DNA from: Paenibacillus sp. FSL R5-0341
GTDB lineage: Bacteria > Bacillota > Bacilli > Paenibacillales > Paenibacillaceae
Direction: 5' to 3'
Assembly (NCBI RefSeq): GCF_037975235.1
Contig: NZ_CP150241.1
Location: 4,526,001-4,590,000, forward strand
DNA: 64,000 nt
The notes beneath the pieces are model-generated. The model searched no databases, was not told the DNA's origin, and was given only the letters and a program-made list of their open reading frames with translations. This document shows, one piece after another, positions 9,214 to 17,257 of the stretch (the stretch's first letter is position 1; the number at the start of each line of letters is the position of its first letter). Both the position numbers and the translations under genes were made by a program.

Positions 9214-9864
9214 CTATTCAATTCGTTCCAGGTTCCCGTTGGCATCCATCTTGAAACGTGTTTTGAGTTCCTCTTCTTCTTCAGACAGAAATGCGAGTCT
9301 GCGAGCCCGATCCATAATCTGAATCAAAGCTTTGTAATCGTCATTTACCACACGGTAATCCGTCTGCACCTCATTCACTTCTTTGGAGAGACGGTCATTC
9401 TCGCAGCGCAGTTCCAGCAATTCATCTTCTTTCTCCCGAAGCTCCTTCTCCAGCATCTTGAGCTGACGACTGCTCTCCTGCACTGTTCCTTTCCATTGTC
9501 GAAGGAAGCGAATTACCGCATCCATTGATAATGAATCGTCCGAGATCCCATCTGATTTGTACAGATGTTCTTCGGTATCCAGTGTAGATAGAGCTGCAAC
9601 CTGCGGTCCCAGCATAGCCGGCTGCTTTCTGAGATAACTGCGTTTTTGCCGTTGTGCCTTGGCGTTACTGATGGCAGACTCATACTTTTTACGTACACAG
9701 CTGTTCCAGCGAAAACCGCATGCGGCAGAAGTTCTGCCTATTTTTTCGCCTACCTCTTCAAAAGCGGCCAGTTGTGTACTACCTTCCCGAATATGACGCA
9801 AAGTAACCTCAGCCAATATCAAATCGTCCTCTGTACTCCAAGCATCCTGTCTCACTGCAGTCAT
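9214..9864 (-). CDS. ylbO: RsfA-family transcriptional regulator (YlbO-like)
   Basis: A 216-residue protein. The N-terminal Myb/SANT-like domain (about residues 1-65) contains RQDAWSTEDDLILAEVTL and GRTSAACGFRWNSCVRKKY, which is diagnostic of the RsfA family of sporulation regulators. The C-terminal third (about 120-190) is a strongly charged heptad-repeat coiled coil that probably mediates dimerisation. The open frame begins eight codons earlier, but AGGAGGG nine bases before the ATG at 9864 sets this start. RsfA of B. subtilis adjusts sigma-F gene expression in the prespore; YlbO is its paralogue and lies near panE, as here. The target genes are unknown. Confidence 0.85.
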   Translation of the reverse strand: MTAVRQDAWSTEDDLILAEVTLRHIREGSTQLAAFEEVGEKIGRTSAACGFRWNSCVRKKYESAISNAKAQRQKRSYLRKQPAMLGPQVAALSTLDTEEHLYKSDGISDDSLSMDAVIRFLRQWKGTVQESSRQLKMLEKELREKEDELLELRCENDRLSKEVNEVQTDYRVVNDDYKALIQIMDRARRLAFLSEEEEELKTRFKMDANGNLERIE

Positions 9865-10104
9865 GCTATAATACCCTCCTAACAACATCCTAAAATAACC
9901 GTCCGCATTACCGGAAGCCCGGTATGTGAATTAGGTATAAAAGCTGCTTCATTCATTCTTATGCCTCTCATAGAGTTCATAGAATTGATTTCATACTAAA
10001 ATGTATTTCCACATTTAGCCTTGCTCATACGTAACATATGTAAAACTACTCCCGCTTTACTTGCTAAAGGGCAAAAAAAGAATTCGCTTTCATATCCAAT
10101 TTTG

Positions 10105-10133
10105 TTTACACGTTTTTCCTTTCCCGGTATAAT
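10105..10133 (+). promoter_or_regulatory. Sigma-A-type promoter of the DUF2626 gene
   Basis: TTTACA (10105-10110) and a perfect TATAAT (10128-10133) are separated by exactly 17 bases, about 47 bases upstream of the GTG start. Confidence 0.75.
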
Positions 10134-10179
10134 GTTGTGTAGACAATCTATGATCGCACTTAGGAGAGGAGGATTTACC

Positions 10180-10416
10180 GTGGCACGCATGTTTCGGGTA
10201 CTCGGGTTCTTCACGCTTGCGATTGGCCTGATGGCTTTTGCGGGAGATCTGGTCGAAATGGCTTTGCTTTTTTTCCTGCAGACTGCGTTTTTTGTCATTT
10301 TGGGATACTTGAAATTCACTGAAAGAACGTACATATTGCTCTTCTGGGGTTATATGATCGTGACATTCACGGGATTCAGCTACTGGACTGTATTCCAAAT
10401 GGGGTTGCCGCTCTAA
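10180..10416 (+). CDS. DUF2626 family small membrane protein
   Basis: A 78-residue protein starting at a GTG with GGAGAGGAGG seven bases upstream; the frame is open further upstream but without a ribosome site. The N-terminus MARMFRVLGFF closely resembles the DUF2626 proteins of Bacillales (YqgY-like, beginning MDRMYRVLGFW). There are two to three hydrophobic segments: FFTLAIGLMAFAG, LLFFLQTAFFVILGYL and YILLFWGYMIVTF. The function of the family is unknown. It appears monocistronic with a strong promoter. Confidence 0.8.
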   Translation: MARMFRVLGFFTLAIGLMAFAGDLVEMALLFFLQTAFFVILGYLKFTERTYILLFWGYMIVTFTGFSYWTVFQMGLPL

Positions 10417-10426
10417 TCCACCTGCA

Positions 10427-10471
10427 GCATCAAAGTGATCCGGCATCAGTCGGGTTGCTTTTTTGTTGTGT
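10427..10471 (+). terminator. Possible weak terminator after the DUF2626 gene
   Basis: An imperfect stem around GATCCG / CGGGTT is followed by GC and a six-T run about 40 bases past the stop. The stem is short and has wobble pairs. Confidence 0.4.
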
Positions 10472-10538
10472 TCAGATTAAATGATTGTTCGTGGTGTTAT
10501 GTAACCACTAAGGATATTTCACGTATTTGTTTCATATA

Positions 10539-10567
10539 TTGTCTGGAAGACAACAAGCCTGTACTAT
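10539..10567 (+). promoter_or_regulatory. Promoter of the coiled-coil protein gene, with a palindrome over the -35
   Basis: TTGTCT (10539-10544) and TACTAT (10562-10567) are 17 bases apart. The -35 is also the left half of a palindrome TTGTCT-GGA-AGACAA (10539-10553), which could be an operator. The start codon is about 33 bases downstream. Confidence 0.5.
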
Positions 10568-10599
10568 TGTCATTTAAGAAGTGGAAAGGAGAATGATCG

Positions 10600-11685
10600 G
10601 TGAAACGTCAATACGGCATTACCGCCTTTATATTATGCATCATTGTATTTGTGTTTCTACAGCTACCATCAACCTATGCCTATGGAGAGTCTTCACCCGA
10701 AGATACACGTGAAATCTTGCAAAAAAGTCTGTCCATCGTTGAAATCGATCATGAAATCGAACGCATCGCAGAAAGGCAGAAACAGCTGGCTCAACAATAC
10801 GAGACATTATCCGTCCAGCTTCAGGAACAGGAACAGCAGATACATATTCAGCAAGATCGGGCCGGCGCTGTAGTTAGATCCTACTACACGGGAGAACGCG
10901 ACAGTCTTCTCATGACAGTTCTGGGAGCCAGGTCATTCAAAGACCTGTTTGTACTGTATGATTACTACCAGATTATTATAGGACGGGATCAGGCTGTGCT
11001 GGACAAGTATCAAGACCGTTATCGCGACCTGCAACAGACTTCCACTCAGATTCGTCAGACTACAGCAGAATTATCTGAAATGAAGACTAATCTTCAAAAC
11101 CAGCGAGAACGTGTTGTCGCCTTGCAAAAAGAAGTGGACGACCAAATAGCCACCAGCGGAGATGCGGCGGCGATTCAAAAACTGATGGACGAACTGACTC
11201 TCTATTGGGAGAATATCGGCATCTATGAGGTGAAACGATATTTTAAAGCTTTGGCATCTGCGATGCAGAACCTTCCGGACTTTATTCAAGAGCAAAACGG
11301 AGGTATATCCACAACAGGAACAACGTATACAATTCGGATTGGCCAAGATGAGCTTAATGCGTTTCTACGTTCCCAGAATTCCATCTTTGAAGACTTTGCC
11401 TTTAAGTTCAATCAGGATAAAATTACAGCTTCCGGTCAGCGGGATCAGTTGCAATTAAGCATTGAAGGACATTATACGGTAGAAAATGAACCTCAAAATT
11501 CCATTCGTTTTCATGTGGACAAACTTGTATTCAATCAGCTTGAATTACCAGACACCACTCGCCGAATGCTGGAAAGAGAGTTTGACCTTGGCTTCTATCC
11601 GCAGAAAATTCTGTCCTTCGTCAAAGCCACCGATGTTTCAACAAGTGAGGGTGTACTAGAAGTAAAACTGGCTATATCTTTTTAA
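10600..11685 (+). CDS. Secreted coiled-coil protein, CwlO/PcsB-like N-terminus, no catalytic domain
   Basis: A 361-residue protein starting at GTG with AAGGAG eight bases upstream. A signal peptide (about 1-28, ending near TYAYG) is followed by a long Glu/Gln/Arg-rich coiled coil (about 40-185). This holds a segment, GAVVRSYYTGERDSLL.. with ARSFKDLFVLYDYY, like the N-terminal domain of CwlO/PcsB peptidoglycan hydrolases. There is no NlpC/P60, CHAP or M23 domain. Residues 225-361 form a beta-rich module (TYTIRIGQDELNAFL.., LQLSIEGHYTVE..) that I do not recognise. A role at the cell envelope, perhaps regulating hydrolases, is inferred only. A dispersed repeat begins at the base after the stop codon. 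Confidence 0.7.
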   Translation: MKRQYGITAFILCIIVFVFLQLPSTYAYGESSPEDTREILQKSLSIVEIDHEIERIAERQKQLAQQYETLSVQLQEQEQQIHIQQDRAGAVVRSYYTGERDSLLMTVLGARSFKDLFVLYDYYQIIIGRDQAVLDKYQDRYRDLQQTSTQIRQTTAELSEMKTNLQNQRERVVALQKEVDDQIATSGDAAAIQKLMDELTLYWENIGIYEVKRYFKALASAMQNLPDFIQEQNGGISTTGTTYTIRIGQDELNAFLRSQNSIFEDFAFKFNQDKITASGQRDQLQLSIEGHYTVENEPQNSIRFHVDKLVFNQLELPDTTRRMLEREFDLGFYPQKILSFVKATDVSTSEGVLEVKLAISF

Positions 11686-11867
11686 AGAGGTTGTTCAAAA
11701 AGTCCACTTTTGATTACGAAGGATGCCTTGTGGCATCGTCAGCATCGAATATGAAATTCAGCCGAAATGTCCGTTGCTCACGTAGTTTTTCCTACGCTCC
11801 GCTACTCCATTTCTAGCTTCATTCCATCTTCTTGGTACTGAAAACCAGACTTTTTGAACATGAACTT
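11686..11867. repeat. Dispersed repeat family 1, copy 1 (about 181 bp, MITE-like)
   Basis: The element begins AGAGGTTGTTCAAAAAGTCC and ends GACTTTTTGAACATGAACTT, so its ends are inverted repeats sharing GTTCAAAAAGTC. It is about 85-90% similar to a second copy at 45995-46213 in the same orientation. It fills the gap between two convergent genes, starting one base after one stop codon and ending five bases before the other. There is no coding potential. It may serve as a bidirectional terminator here. Confidence 0.85.
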
Positions 11868-11871
11868 AAAG

Positions 11872-13140
11872 TTAATTTGTCGCTCTGATACTATCTACGT
11901 ATTGATTGGCCGTGATTTCTCCCTTTAAGAGTTGCTGCACCTTTTTATGGAAATGGGTTATCACAGCGTGCCTTTCGGCCGTTACAGCGGGGACATCTTC
12001 GGTTGAAAACCAGGATTGTCCCTTTGTCATGTCATAATCCCCAGCGAGCTTTTCAGACTCCACATCTAATTCCTGTTGCTTCGCGGGCAACCGATTAGTC
12101 TGTTGGTACCATTTCAACTGTGTCGTAGCAGACGTCATGCCTTCAATCCATCTGCTTGCTTCCTCTGCTTCAATCGAACCGGCAGTAATGACAAGACTTC
12201 TGGACTTCACAGTTTCCAAAGTTTCGAAAGAAATGCGCTCTAAAGAATCTTGATCACCTGTACTCACTTGCACTGCACTTAATAATTGCGATAACAATGA
12301 TACAACTATCGGGGTTCCGTTCTGGTCAGCAGTTGGAGAGAACTCCGGATCGGTAGACTGGACCTTAATATGGGGCTGAAGCTGGTCCATTAACTGAATT
12401 CCCTGCTCAAGATCACCCGTTTGCGAGGAAATTTGCGATCGTTTAACTAGATCAGGTGCCATCCCCGGTTCAAAATGATTCAACCACGCACTCGTCCCGT
12501 ACATATCATTCATGTTCATTGCAATTAACGGCATTCCTTCCGCTATGGATTGTTGAGTGAGTTTGGTCCACTGATCTTTACTATGAGGCAACGTCTCCAG
12601 ACCGGCTTTTTTCAGAAATGAAGATTGTGCCGCCAGAATATAAGGATCAAAATCAAAAGGCATCCCCCATTGATAACCATTCCACTCCGTCATGCCACGC
12701 AGCTCGGCAACGGTCTCCCCAAGCGACTTTGATAATGTTGTACCGTTCAACGGATACAAATGCCCTTTTTTGGCATAGTATTGCACTTCCTCACTATCAA
12801 GCAGAACCACATCCCCGTTCTCCCCTAGTGAAAACTCAAGATCCAAAACACGCTTATATGTATCTGGCTTCTCATTCCGAAGATTAATCTCTACTAACTG
12901 TGAAGCAGCAACTTCTTTGGCTATCTTATGAAAGGCTTGAAACTCTTCATCCGACATAGCGACCACAATCTCCAGCGGAGCTTGAGCATCTTCATTACGC
13001 GAAGAAGAACCCGGGAAGGTATCCTTTTCCTGGTCACGTTCCTGATTGAGCTGCGGACCTCTGAAGTCAAAACTTGGAGACAGGATCGTTAACGAAAGCA
13101 GCAATACCGCGAACAAAACAACCTGATGTCTACGCTTCAT
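11872..13140 (-). CDS. Orphan extracellular solute-binding-like protein (family 1 type)
   Basis: A 422-residue protein with an N-terminal hydrophobic segment (about 7-24) but no lipobox cysteine; indeed I see no cysteine in the protein. The middle resembles family 1 sugar-binding proteins of ABC transporters: GDVVLLDSEEVQYYAKKGHLYPLN (109-132 region) and WNGYQWGMPFDFDPYILA. The first 55 residues after the anchor are charged and low in complexity. No permease or ATPase lies beside it, so import is unproven; it could be a sensor-associated or scavenging binding protein. The start ATG has AAGGAGGGGAG upstream. Confidence 0.7.
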   Translation of the reverse strand: MKRRHQVVLFAVLLLSLTILSPSFDFRGPQLNQERDQEKDTFPGSSSRNEDAQAPLEIVVAMSDEEFQAFHKIAKEVAASQLVEINLRNEKPDTYKRVLDLEFSLGENGDVVLLDSEEVQYYAKKGHLYPLNGTTLSKSLGETVAELRGMTEWNGYQWGMPFDFDPYILAAQSSFLKKAGLETLPHSKDQWTKLTQQSIAEGMPLIAMNMNDMYGTSAWLNHFEPGMAPDLVKRSQISSQTGDLEQGIQLMDQLQPHIKVQSTDPEFSPTADQNGTPIVVSLLSQLLSAVQVSTGDQDSLERISFETLETVKSRSLVITAGSIEAEEASRWIEGMTSATTQLKWYQQTNRLPAKQQELDVESEKLAGDYDMTKGQSWFSTEDVPAVTAERHAVITHFHKKVQQLLKGEITANQYVDSIRATN

Positions 13141-13289
13141 TAACTCCCCTCCTTGTTCACCTAGTTTTTTCCTGCAGCAATTATTGTAACAAATAAGTAG
13201 TGCTCTTGTCCTACCCTGCCGAAAAACACTTTTTCGGATTTTTGCATACTAAGAGCATATCGAGTTCTGTGCAATAACGCTTTCTTATT

Positions 13290-13323
13290 TTTTCAGCAAA
13301 AAGCCGGCTCTAAGAGCCGGCTT
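13290..13323 (-). terminator. Terminator of ylaK
   Basis: A perfect 10-bp stem AAGCCGGCTC / GAGCCGGCTT (13301-13310 with 13314-13323) with a three-base loop is followed on the minus strand by T-rich sequence. It lies 40 bases past the ylaK stop. Confidence 0.9.
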
Positions 13324-13364
13324 CAATAGCAACATTTTCCGGGAAATAAATCCCCTGAATGAAT

Positions 13365-14699
13365 TTACAATAAATCAGCTGCAAGCTGTGCCAGCTTGGA
13401 GCGTTCTCCTTTTTCGAGCATGATGTGTCCGCTAATCCCCTCTTGCTTGAAGCGTTCAACGATATACGTCAGACCGTTACTGGCGGAATCGAGATACGGA
13501 TGGTCTATTTGTTCGGGGTCTCCCATCAAAATAATTTTACTGCCTTCACCAACCCTTGATACGATCGTTTTCACTTCATGGCGAGACAGGTTTTGAGCTT
13601 CATCAATAATGATAAACTGTCCAGGTATAGATCTTCCACGTATATACGTCAAAGCCTCCACCTGAATACTGCCAAGCCCCATTAGAATTTTATCGATATC
13701 TCCGGCTTTTTTGGTATCAAACAGGAATTCCAGATTATCATAAATCGGTTGCATCCATGGACGGAGTTTTTCTTCCTTCTCACCAGGCAAGTAACCAATA
13801 TCTTTCCCCATCGGAACGACAGGACGAGCGATCAACAGTTTTTTGTATTTATGATCATCCTCTACCTTAAGCAGACCTGCTGCAAGTGCCAGCAAGGTTT
13901 TCCCTGTTCCAGCTTTACCTGTGATGGTAACAAGCGGGATGTCATCATTCAAAAGCAGTTCCAGTGCCATACGTTGTTGCGCGTTACGGGCGCTAATGCC
14001 CCAGACATTATCATTACTGAGGAAAAGCGGCTCCAGCTTCGTTCCCTCTGTATTCACTTTAAGCAAAGCCGATTTATTGGTTCCCATCTCATCCTTGAGA
14101 ATGACGAATTCATTCGGATACAGCGAATAAGACAACTGTAACGGTTTGATCGGTAGAAAACGATATGTGTAAAACTCATCAATCACTGACGGGTGAACTT
14201 TTAGGGCCGTATAACCTGGATATAACTCACTGAGTCCTGCCGTCCGATCTGATAAGTAATCCTGTGTGAACAGACCAAGTACATCCGCTTTGATGCGCAC
14301 CAGCACATCTTTACTGACCAGCACCACCTGACGTTCGACTACTTCCTTTTCATTCTCTTCAATCTGATAATTCAATGCGACAGCCAAAATGCGATTATCG
14401 TTGGACACTTCACCAAACATTTCTTGGACTTTCACGAAACTCCGATGATTCAGTTCTACTTTCAGATTACCTCCATTAGCCAGAGGCACCCCACTGTGCA
14501 GGTGACCCAGTTCACGTAATCCATCCAACAGTCTGGATACATTGCGGGCATTACGCCCAATTTCATCGGCATTTCTTTTTTTGGAGTCGATCTCCTCCAG
14601 TACAACCGCGGGAATGATTACCTCATGTTCCTCAAAGGCAAATATGGCATTGGGGTCATGCAGAAGCACGTTGGTATCCAATACAAAAATCTTTTTCAT
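13365..14699 (-). CDS. ylaK: PIN-PhoH ATPase/ribonuclease-like protein YlaK
   Basis: A 444-residue two-domain protein. Residues 1-145 are a PIN domain with the acidic residue in FVLDTNVLLHDP (Asp8) and further acidic positions in VVLEEIDSKK and NDNRILAVA. Residues 235-444 are a PhoH ATPase with Walker A GKAGTGKT (261-268), the ARPVVPMGKDIGYLPG loop and Walker B FIIIDEAQN. Such PhoH2-type fusions are toxin-antitoxin-derived RNA helicase/RNase proteins in some bacteria; YlaK of B. subtilis has the same layout. It is divergent from ylaJ, as expected for the yla region. A second, shorter PhoH without PIN is encoded at 48486-49457. Confidence 0.92.
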   Translation of the reverse strand: MKKIFVLDTNVLLHDPNAIFAFEEHEVIIPAVVLEEIDSKKRNADEIGRNARNVSRLLDGLRELGHLHSGVPLANGGNLKVELNHRSFVKVQEMFGEVSNDNRILAVALNYQIEENEKEVVERQVVLVSKDVLVRIKADVLGLFTQDYLSDRTAGLSELYPGYTALKVHPSVIDEFYTYRFLPIKPLQLSYSLYPNEFVILKDEMGTNKSALLKVNTEGTKLEPLFLSNDNVWGISARNAQQRMALELLLNDDIPLVTITGKAGTGKTLLALAAGLLKVEDDHKYKKLLIARPVVPMGKDIGYLPGEKEEKLRPWMQPIYDNLEFLFDTKKAGDIDKILMGLGSIQVEALTYIRGRSIPGQFIIIDEAQNLSRHEVKTIVSRVGEGSKIILMGDPEQIDHPYLDSASNGLTYIVERFKQEGISGHIMLEKGERSKLAQLAADLL

Positions 14700-14787
14700 T
14701 CAATCCCCTCCAAAGCGGCGTCGTTAAAGGCATGGATAGTGTGATCTTTCAGCAGCGGCATGGACAATCATGATCCCATACATAAAT

Positions 14788-14816
14788 GTATTCGACTAGG
14801 GCAAAATAATTGTCAA
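14788..14816 (-). promoter_or_regulatory. Possible promoter of ylaK
   Basis: On the minus strand a perfect TTGACA (14816-14811) is followed after 17 bases by a poor -10, GAATAC (14793-14788), about 90 bases upstream of ylaK. Confidence 0.4.
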
Positions 14817-14851
14817 CCATTCTGAAAAACTCCAAGAAAGGATGAACATTT

Positions 14852-15547
14852 ATGAAAATATGGGTATGCACGCTGCTTCTGATCTTTATACTTACAGGTT
14901 GCAACACTTCCACACGCAACGCTTCGCCGAATCAGGGTACACATGCGAAAGGTTACGGAGGAAATGTAACAACTCAGCAAGATCAAAGGAAAGGATCTCA
15001 CATGCTCAATGCACAGGAAGATCGGATGAACCCTTCACGTCTGGACCGTCTCAATGAGAATACAGGTGAAGTTCATGATACCAACATTGCAGATGATGCA
15101 GAAAGTGGCCGGATGCCAAATGAAAAACGGATTAATCACCTTAAAGCCCTTGCCAAGCAAGTAGAAGGTGTTGAAGATGCGAACTGCGTCATACTCGGTA
15201 ATACAGCTGTAGTTGGCATTGATGTAGATGGTGAATTGGAACGTGCTCGGGTAGGTACCATTAAGTACTCTGTTGCCGAAGCGCTTCGCAAAGACCCCGA
15301 AGGTGTAGATTCCATCGTTACTGCAGATGCCGATGTCACTGAACGAATTAAAGAAATAGGTGAACATATTCGTCAAGGACATCCGATATCCGGTTTTGCT
15401 TCAGAACTCGCTGACATGGTGGGACGCATTATTCCCCAACTCCCGAAGGACGTCAAAGTCCGTCAAAATCCGGATGAATCTGAAAATCAAGAACAACAAA
15501 TGCAGCAGCTGCATTCATCGGACAAAAGACAACAAAAAGCCCAGTGA
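14852..15547 (+). CDS. ylaJ: YhcN/YlaJ family sporulation lipoprotein
   Basis: A 231-residue lipoprotein with signal peptide and lipobox LTGC, lipidated Cys17. A polar, low-complexity linker runs to about residue 75. The YhcN/YlaJ domain (about 85-190) follows: NEKRINHLKALAKQVEGVEDANCVILGNTAVVGIDV and DSIVTADADVTERIKEIGEHI. The C-terminus is Gln/Glu-rich. Proteins of this family are found in spore membranes or coats; the exact task is unknown. It lies next to ylaK (divergent) and ylaL (convergent). Its TGA stop lies inside the hairpin shared with ylaL. Ribosome site AAAGGATG precedes the ATG. Confidence 0.88.
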   Translation: MKIWVCTLLLIFILTGCNTSTRNASPNQGTHAKGYGGNVTTQQDQRKGSHMLNAQEDRMNPSRLDRLNENTGEVHDTNIADDAESGRMPNEKRINHLKALAKQVEGVEDANCVILGNTAVVGIDVDGELERARVGTIKYSVAEALRKDPEGVDSIVTADADVTERIKEIGEHIRQGHPISGFASELADMVGRIIPQLPKDVKVRQNPDESENQEQQMQQLHSSDKRQQKAQ

Positions 15548-15566
15548 TCTCTCACTAGGCTTTTTT
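15534..15566. terminator. Bidirectional terminator shared by ylaJ and ylaL, overlapping both stop codons
   Basis: AAGCC.AGTGA / TCACT.GGCTT with a TCTC loop is flanked by A-run and T-run, so it can work in both directions. The ylaJ stop (15545-15547) and ylaL stop (15555-15557) both fall in the stem region. Confidence 0.85.
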
Positions 15567-16007
15567 CATGGCAGCAAAAACCTGCTCATCTAATTTCTCA
15601 GCAGCACGCTGATCATATATTTTGACATATTGAGGCACAGAAGACAGTTGAGCGCCGTAAAACAGAGCATTCCTCACCGCTTCAATTGTAATGTCGAAAC
15701 AGCACATATTAAATGGAACATCCTGCAGCGGATCTTGTCGTACCGCGGCACGTCCATTCACTGCGTACACCGTCTCTTCTCCAAAAACAGTAATCGTAAT
15801 GAGCGGATTCGTAATCATGTTGTTTACTAAGCGTGAACGATGATCGATCGCTACACGAAAAGTAGAAGCATTCTCCGCATAAATCCAGGAGATGGCTGTT
15901 GAAGTCGGACCTCCAGATTCTACATCCACTGTGCTCAGAAGCACAAAGGTCTCATTCTTGAATTGCTGTAAAAGAGATTCAGTTAATTGTGTGACGGCTT
16001 CGGACAT
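15555..16007 (-). CDS. ylaL: Pyridoxamine 5'-phosphate oxidase-like protein YlaL
   Basis: A 150-residue protein with the split-barrel flavin-binding fold suggested by NETFVLLSTVDVESGGPTSTAISW (about 18-41), FRVAIDHRSRLVNNMITNPLITITVF (about 50-75) and YAVNGRAAV. Its position next to ylaJ-ylaK matches B. subtilis ylaL. The family binds FMN or related cofactors, but the substrate of YlaL is not known. A good promoter precedes it, overlapping the end of the upstream LCP gene. Confidence 0.8.
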   Translation of the reverse strand: MSEAVTQLTESLLQQFKNETFVLLSTVDVESGGPTSTAISWIYAENASTFRVAIDHRSRLVNNMITNPLITITVFGEETVYAVNGRAAVRQDPLQDVPFNMCCFDITIEAVRNALFYGAQLSSVPQYVKIYDQRAAEKLDEQVFAAMKKA

Positions 16008-16058
16008 TCAACCAGCCCCCTAACCTTCTTTATGCAATTCTTAAACTTGGTTTATGTT

Positions 16059-16088
16059 ATTATAGCATACCAATTAACGTGCTTCCAA
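16059..16088 (-). promoter_or_regulatory. Promoter of ylaL
   Basis: TTGGAA (16088-16083), an 18-base spacer and extended -10 TGCTATAAT (TATAAT at 16064-16059), read on the minus strand. Confidence 0.7.
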
Positions 16089-16105
16089 TCCCAAAAGAAT
16101 GGAGG

Positions 16106-17167
16106 TTATTCGGCTGAAGGTGAAGTCGTTATTTTACCTGAAAGTGTATCTTGCAAAGCCTGCTTCGCATTGGCGAGTTCCGTCTCATTAATATACACAT
16201 ATGGACTTCTCCACTCTCCGGTAACCGGAGTATAATGTACATCCGAAGTAGAAATGTTCCAATACGTCGAGATAAAGTTTTTCATTTGTTCCGATTCCAC
16301 ATCTGTCGTCATGTTATCGTCAACTGCACCAATCACTTTGCTAATCTTCGTAATGCCCCCAAGAGATTTCATCTGATCCAGCATGGAGTTCAACACTTGG
16401 TTTTGGCGTTTATTACGATCAAAGTCGTTGGATTCAGCAGTCTTTGGATTACAATTGGATTTGCGGTAACGAACAAAATCCAGTGCCGCTTTACCATCGA
16501 GATGTTGTGGGCCAGCGACCAGATTGATATCCGTACCGTCGGCTGTATCTCTGTAACACATATTTTTATCCACAGTCACATCCACGCCACCTACGGCATT
16601 GACAGCATCACGGAATGCTTGGAAATTCAGGACGGTTGTATAATTAATATCTACATCCAAATACTTGCCCATCATTTCTTTCATCTGATCCTCTGCATTT
16701 TTGCCAGAGGTCTTTTCCTGTGCTTTGAACCTTGGATAATAGGAGTTTAGCTTGTTGGATTTGTAGCCATCCAATTGAATACGCGTGTCTCGGGGCAATG
16801 ATACAATGGTTGCCGTCTTGGTCTCCGGATTCAACGAAGCTACCATAACGACATCCGAGAGATATGTGCCGGTTTCCGGGCGGTTATCTGTTCCAAGCAA
16901 CAGCATCGTGATCGGTTTCGTTGTGGCTGACATCCCCGGAGGTACCGGTTTGTCGATGCCTGTATCCACGACTTGATTGTATACCCAATATGCATATCCG
17001 CCGCCTACCACAATAGCAATAACCAATAGACTTAAAAAGATTCTGCCAAAAGCATTCATTCTCTTTTTCTTCTTAGGCTTCTTGCCCTTGCCATTCTTCG
17101 ATCCAGAAGCGCCGGATTGCGTCGGTGCCTGTCTCCGTGGAGGCAGTCCGTTCGAATTCGAGTTCAT
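16106..17167 (-). CDS. LytR-CpsA-Psr (LCP) family cell-wall ligase
   Basis: A 353-residue protein with a basic, low-complexity cytoplasmic N-terminus (about 1-42, many Lys), one membrane segment (about 44-68) and an extracellular LCP domain (about 88-305). The domain shows LLLGTDNRPETGTYLSDVVMVASL, SLPRDTRIQL (the polyprenyl-phosphate-binding arginine region), VGGVDVTVDK, HLDGKAALDFVRYR and DFDRNKRQNQVL. LCP enzymes transfer teichoic acid or other glycopolymers from undecaprenyl carriers to peptidoglycan. It is inserted between ylaL and ylaH relative to the B. subtilis order. Which glycopolymer it attaches is unknown. Confidence 0.9.
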   Translation of the reverse strand: MNSNSNGLPPRRQAPTQSGASGSKNGKGKKPKKKKRMNAFGRIFLSLLVIAIVVGGGYAYWVYNQVVDTGIDKPVPPGMSATTKPITMLLLGTDNRPETGTYLSDVVMVASLNPETKTATIVSLPRDTRIQLDGYKSNKLNSYYPRFKAQEKTSGKNAEDQMKEMMGKYLDVDINYTTVLNFQAFRDAVNAVGGVDVTVDKNMCYRDTADGTDINLVAGPQHLDGKAALDFVRYRKSNCNPKTAESNDFDRNKRQNQVLNSMLDQMKSLGGITKISKVIGAVDDNMTTDVESEQMKNFISTYWNISTSDVHYTPVTGEWRSPYVYINETELANAKQALQDTLSGKITTSPSAE

Positions 17168-17202
17168 ATCTTCAACACCTTTATCACATCTGTTTTTGTC
17201 TA

Positions 17203-17243
17203 AATAAAAGACAACCGCTTTCCCTAAGGAAAACGGATGGTCT
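17203..17243 (-). terminator. Terminator of ylaH
   Basis: On the minus strand AGAC..CCG.TTTCC pairs with GGAAA.CGG..GTCT around a CTTAG-type loop, followed by TTTTATTT. It lies just past the ylaH-like stop codon. Confidence 0.7.
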
Positions 17244-17257
17244 GTACAAGACAGGAT

